A DNA stretch of 64,000 nucleotides from positions 4,967,001 through 5,031,000 of the forward strand of contig NZ_CP019426.1 of the NCBI RefSeq assembly GCF_009834515.1, given 5' to 3'. Under the pieces are notes generated by a model. It was not told the origin of the DNA. It ran no database searches and saw only the letters and a program-made list of their open reading frames with translations. This document shows positions 62,541 to 64,000 of this stretch, in pieces (positions within the stretch are counted from its first letter, which is position 1; each line of letters starts with the position of its first letter). The position numbers were made by a program, and so were the translations under genes. The DNA is from Pseudomonas sp. R84. Lineage in GTDB: Bacteria > Pseudomonadota > Gammaproteobacteria > Pseudomonadales > Pseudomonadaceae.

Positions 62541-62716
62541 CCCTCACCCTAACCCTCTCCCAGAGGGAGAGGGGACTGATTGGGGGATATTCGAGAGATT
62601 CACCGACTTGTACGATTGGCGCTGAATCCATAATCGACTCGGGCTTTCAGGTCGGTGGATCGCGCAAGACACCTCGGTCGGCCCCCTCTCCCTCCGGGAG
62701 AGGGCTGGGGTGAGGG
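62541..62716. repeat. MITE-like intergenic repeat, copy 6 (inverted)
   Basis: Complete copy in reverse orientation (GAATCCATAATCGACTCGG and ACCTGAAAG on the complementary strand), between the convergent CoA-transferase and alkA genes. Confidence 0.87.
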
Positions 62717-62744
62717 CTGCAATTTCAGGCCGAGCGATGATGTT

Positions 62745-63608
62745 TCAATCTGCCCGGCTCAAAGATGTCCACAAAAGCTGCGCCGCATACCCTCGATAAG
62801 GCCGCCAGGTCTCAGCGCGCAAAGCCAATTCCCGCGCTGTCGGCCGCTCGCCTTCCAGCACCTCCAGCGCTCGCAACAACCCGACATCTCCGGTCGGAAA
62901 CCCATCCATATCCCGCAACTGGCGCAGCGCAATGTACTGCGCCGTCCACTCGCCAATCCCGTGCAACGCCAACAACCGCGCCACGCCACATTCACGATTC
63001 GGCTTGAACAATGAAGGCTCATCCAGCAACGCCTGCGCCACCCCAGATAACGTCCGCCCGCGACTTTTCGGCATGCCCAACGCCGCCAGATCTGCCGCTA
63101 CCAGCACCTGCGCCTCGGGAAACACATGGGTCAATCCAGGCACACTCGAATCCAGCGGCGCGCCATATTGCGCAACCAGTTTCCCCGCCAGACGAATCGC
63201 CGCGACCACGGTAATCTGCTGCCCGAGCACCGCGCGAAACGCCAGTTCCAGGCCATCCCACGCTCCGGGAATCCGCAACCCCGGACGCTCGGCGCTCAAC
63301 CGTGCCAGCAGCGGATCATTTGCCAGATGCCCTTGCATCAGCGTCAGATCCGAATCCAGATCAAACATCCGCCGCAACCTGACAACGATCTCGGGCACCA
63401 TCAACGGATCAGGAAAATCCAGCTCAACGACCAAGGCATTCCCTGCCTCAGGCCAAATTGAAACCGTGCCATGAAGCCCGTTCAACCCGATGCTGCGCGA
63501 GTACACTCCGTCGACCACAACCTCCATCCCGACCACAGCCCGCGCCGCCAGAAACCCCAACATCGCCTCCCAGTCATACGGCGGCGCATACCCAAGCGAC
63601 AACCTCAC
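62745..63608 (-). CDS. alkA: DNA-3-methyladenine glycosylase II (AlkA)
   Basis: The 287-residue protein has the AlkA N-terminal domain at ~1-110 (LGYAPPYDWEAMLGFLAARAVVGMEVV) and an HhH-GPD catalytic domain. That domain holds GAWDGLELAFRAVLGQQITVVAAIRLAGKLV, the HhH motif LLALHGIGEWTAQYIALR and the catalytic Asp in GFPTGDVGLLRAL. It excises alkylated bases in DNA repair. It starts with GTG at 63608, overlapping the antiporter TGA as GTGA, so it is translationally coupled to an unrelated transport gene. Confidence 0.93.
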   Translation of the reverse strand: MRLSLGYAPPYDWEAMLGFLAARAVVGMEVVVDGVYSRSIGLNGLHGTVSIWPEAGNALVVELDFPDPLMVPEIVVRLRRMFDLDSDLTLMQGHLANDPLLARLSAERPGLRIPGAWDGLELAFRAVLGQQITVVAAIRLAGKLVAQYGAPLDSSVPGLTHVFPEAQVLVAADLAALGMPKSRGRTLSGVAQALLDEPSLFKPNRECGVARLLALHGIGEWTAQYIALRQLRDMDGFPTGDVGLLRALEVLEGERPTARELALRAETWRPYRGYAAQLLWTSLSRAD

Positions 63609-64000
63609 AACGACAGCACACCGCTGTACAACCCATACGCCGCCAGTCCCGCACCGATAACCACGCAGGTGAAAATGCCCTTCTCGATATGGGTGAACAA
63701 CGGCTCGCCCTGTTCATGCTTAGCCTTGGCAAACAAGATCACCCCCGGCGCATACAGCAACGCCGACAGCAGCAAATACTTCACCCCGCCGGCATACAAC
63801 AACCACACCGCATACCCCAGCGCGATGCCGCCGATCAGCAGGTCCTTGGTGCGTTCGGCCGAGGCATGCTCATAGGTTTCGCCACGTCCGCTGAGCAGCA
63901 CCGCGTACGCCGCCGACCACAGATACGGCACCAGAATCATCGACGACGCCAGATAAATCAGACTGGTGTAAGTGCCCGCCGAAAACAGCGTAATCAACAG
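63605..64000 (-). CDS. APC-family amino-acid antiporter (ArcD-like), C-terminal part
   Basis: The frame is open to the right edge. The 131 visible residues hold three to four hydrophobic segments with TYTSLIYLASSMILVPYLWSAAYAVLLSGRG, RTKDLLIGGIALGYAVWLLYAGGVKYLLLSALLYAPGVILFAKAKHEQGEPLFT, and a final helix IEKGIFTCVVIGAGLAAYGLYSG. This matches the C-terminal part of arginine:ornithine-type antiporters. The N-terminal two thirds lie outside the window. Confidence 0.82.
   Translation of the reverse strand: MLITLFSAGTYTSLIYLASSMILVPYLWSAAYAVLLSGRGETYEHASAERTKDLLIGGIALGYAVWLLYAGGVKYLLLSALLYAPGVILFAKAKHEQGEPLFTHIEKGIFTCVVIGAGLAAYGLYSGVLSL

Overview
The window reads as chromosomal DNA of a Pseudomonas of the P. 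fluorescens group. The grounds are a complete Entner-Doudoroff/glucose-uptake locus (hexR, zwf-pgl-eda, oprB, gtsABCD, gltR/gtrS, glk-edd, gap), tandem fadD genes, a four-helix-bundle protein of the PA2169 type, and dense intergenic REP/REPIN repeats of the GTAGGAGTGAGCCTGCTCGCGATAGCGG type. Codon use is GC-rich and even throughout. I see no phage, plasmid, insertion-sequence transposase, CRISPR array, rRNA or tRNA.

Layout. 0-8.7 kb: the end of a short-chain dehydrogenase, a divergent LysR/PACE efflux pair, an operon of SnoaL-like protein, YCII (DGPF) protein and ECF sigma factor, several small enzymes (two GNATs, a PPOX flavoprotein, a GyrI-like protein, a LysE exporter) and the aminotransferase alaC. 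8.8-12.1 kb: gluconate uptake and phosphorylation (gntP, gntK) with the divergent LacI-type repressor gntR and its probable operators. 12.3-17.5 kb: a second LysR/PACE pair, an MFS transporter, a hypothetical protein and a soluble PAS-PAS chemoreceptor. 18-24.9 kb: an orphan glycine-betaine-type binding protein coupled to a FecI-like sigma factor, a signal-less PhnD-like protein, a desaturase, peptide deformylase, a BrkB membrane protein and CsbD. 25.2-30.6 kb: fadD1/fadD2 with a lipase-like hydrolase and a MaoC hydratase. 30.8-33.6 kb: small stress-type and PLP-dependent proteins.

33.8-52.9 kb is the glucose block. Sugar crosses OprB and is carried in by GtsABCD, phosphorylated by Glk, oxidised by Zwf and Pgl and cleaved by Edd and Eda. 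Gap handles the triose, HexR represses, and the GtrS/GltR two-component pair activates uptake. 53-58.6 kb is a heme-uptake block: Fur box, FecI-type sigma, FecR, TonB-dependent heme receptor, heme oxygenase, DUF454 protein. 58.9-64 kb: a dCACHE chemoreceptor, a CoA transferase, AlkA and the end of an ArcD-like antiporter.

The most interesting material is regulatory. A shared two-block promoter-like element (TTTTTAC-N19-CGTCTCGTTAT) precedes both the heme receptor and heme oxygenase. A 28-bp element precedes both the AGE-family epimerase and gtsA. CA-rich Hfq/Crc-type motifs sit just upstream of the starts of many sugar genes. A 10-bp perfect palindrome precedes the orphan sigma/binding-protein pair. 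A MITE-like 160-210 bp repeat occurs six times, alongside twelve REPINs and five copies of a third hairpin family. I did not find a clearly new defence or biosynthetic system; most of the window is ordinary core genome. Sequence similarity was judged by eye, without database searches.
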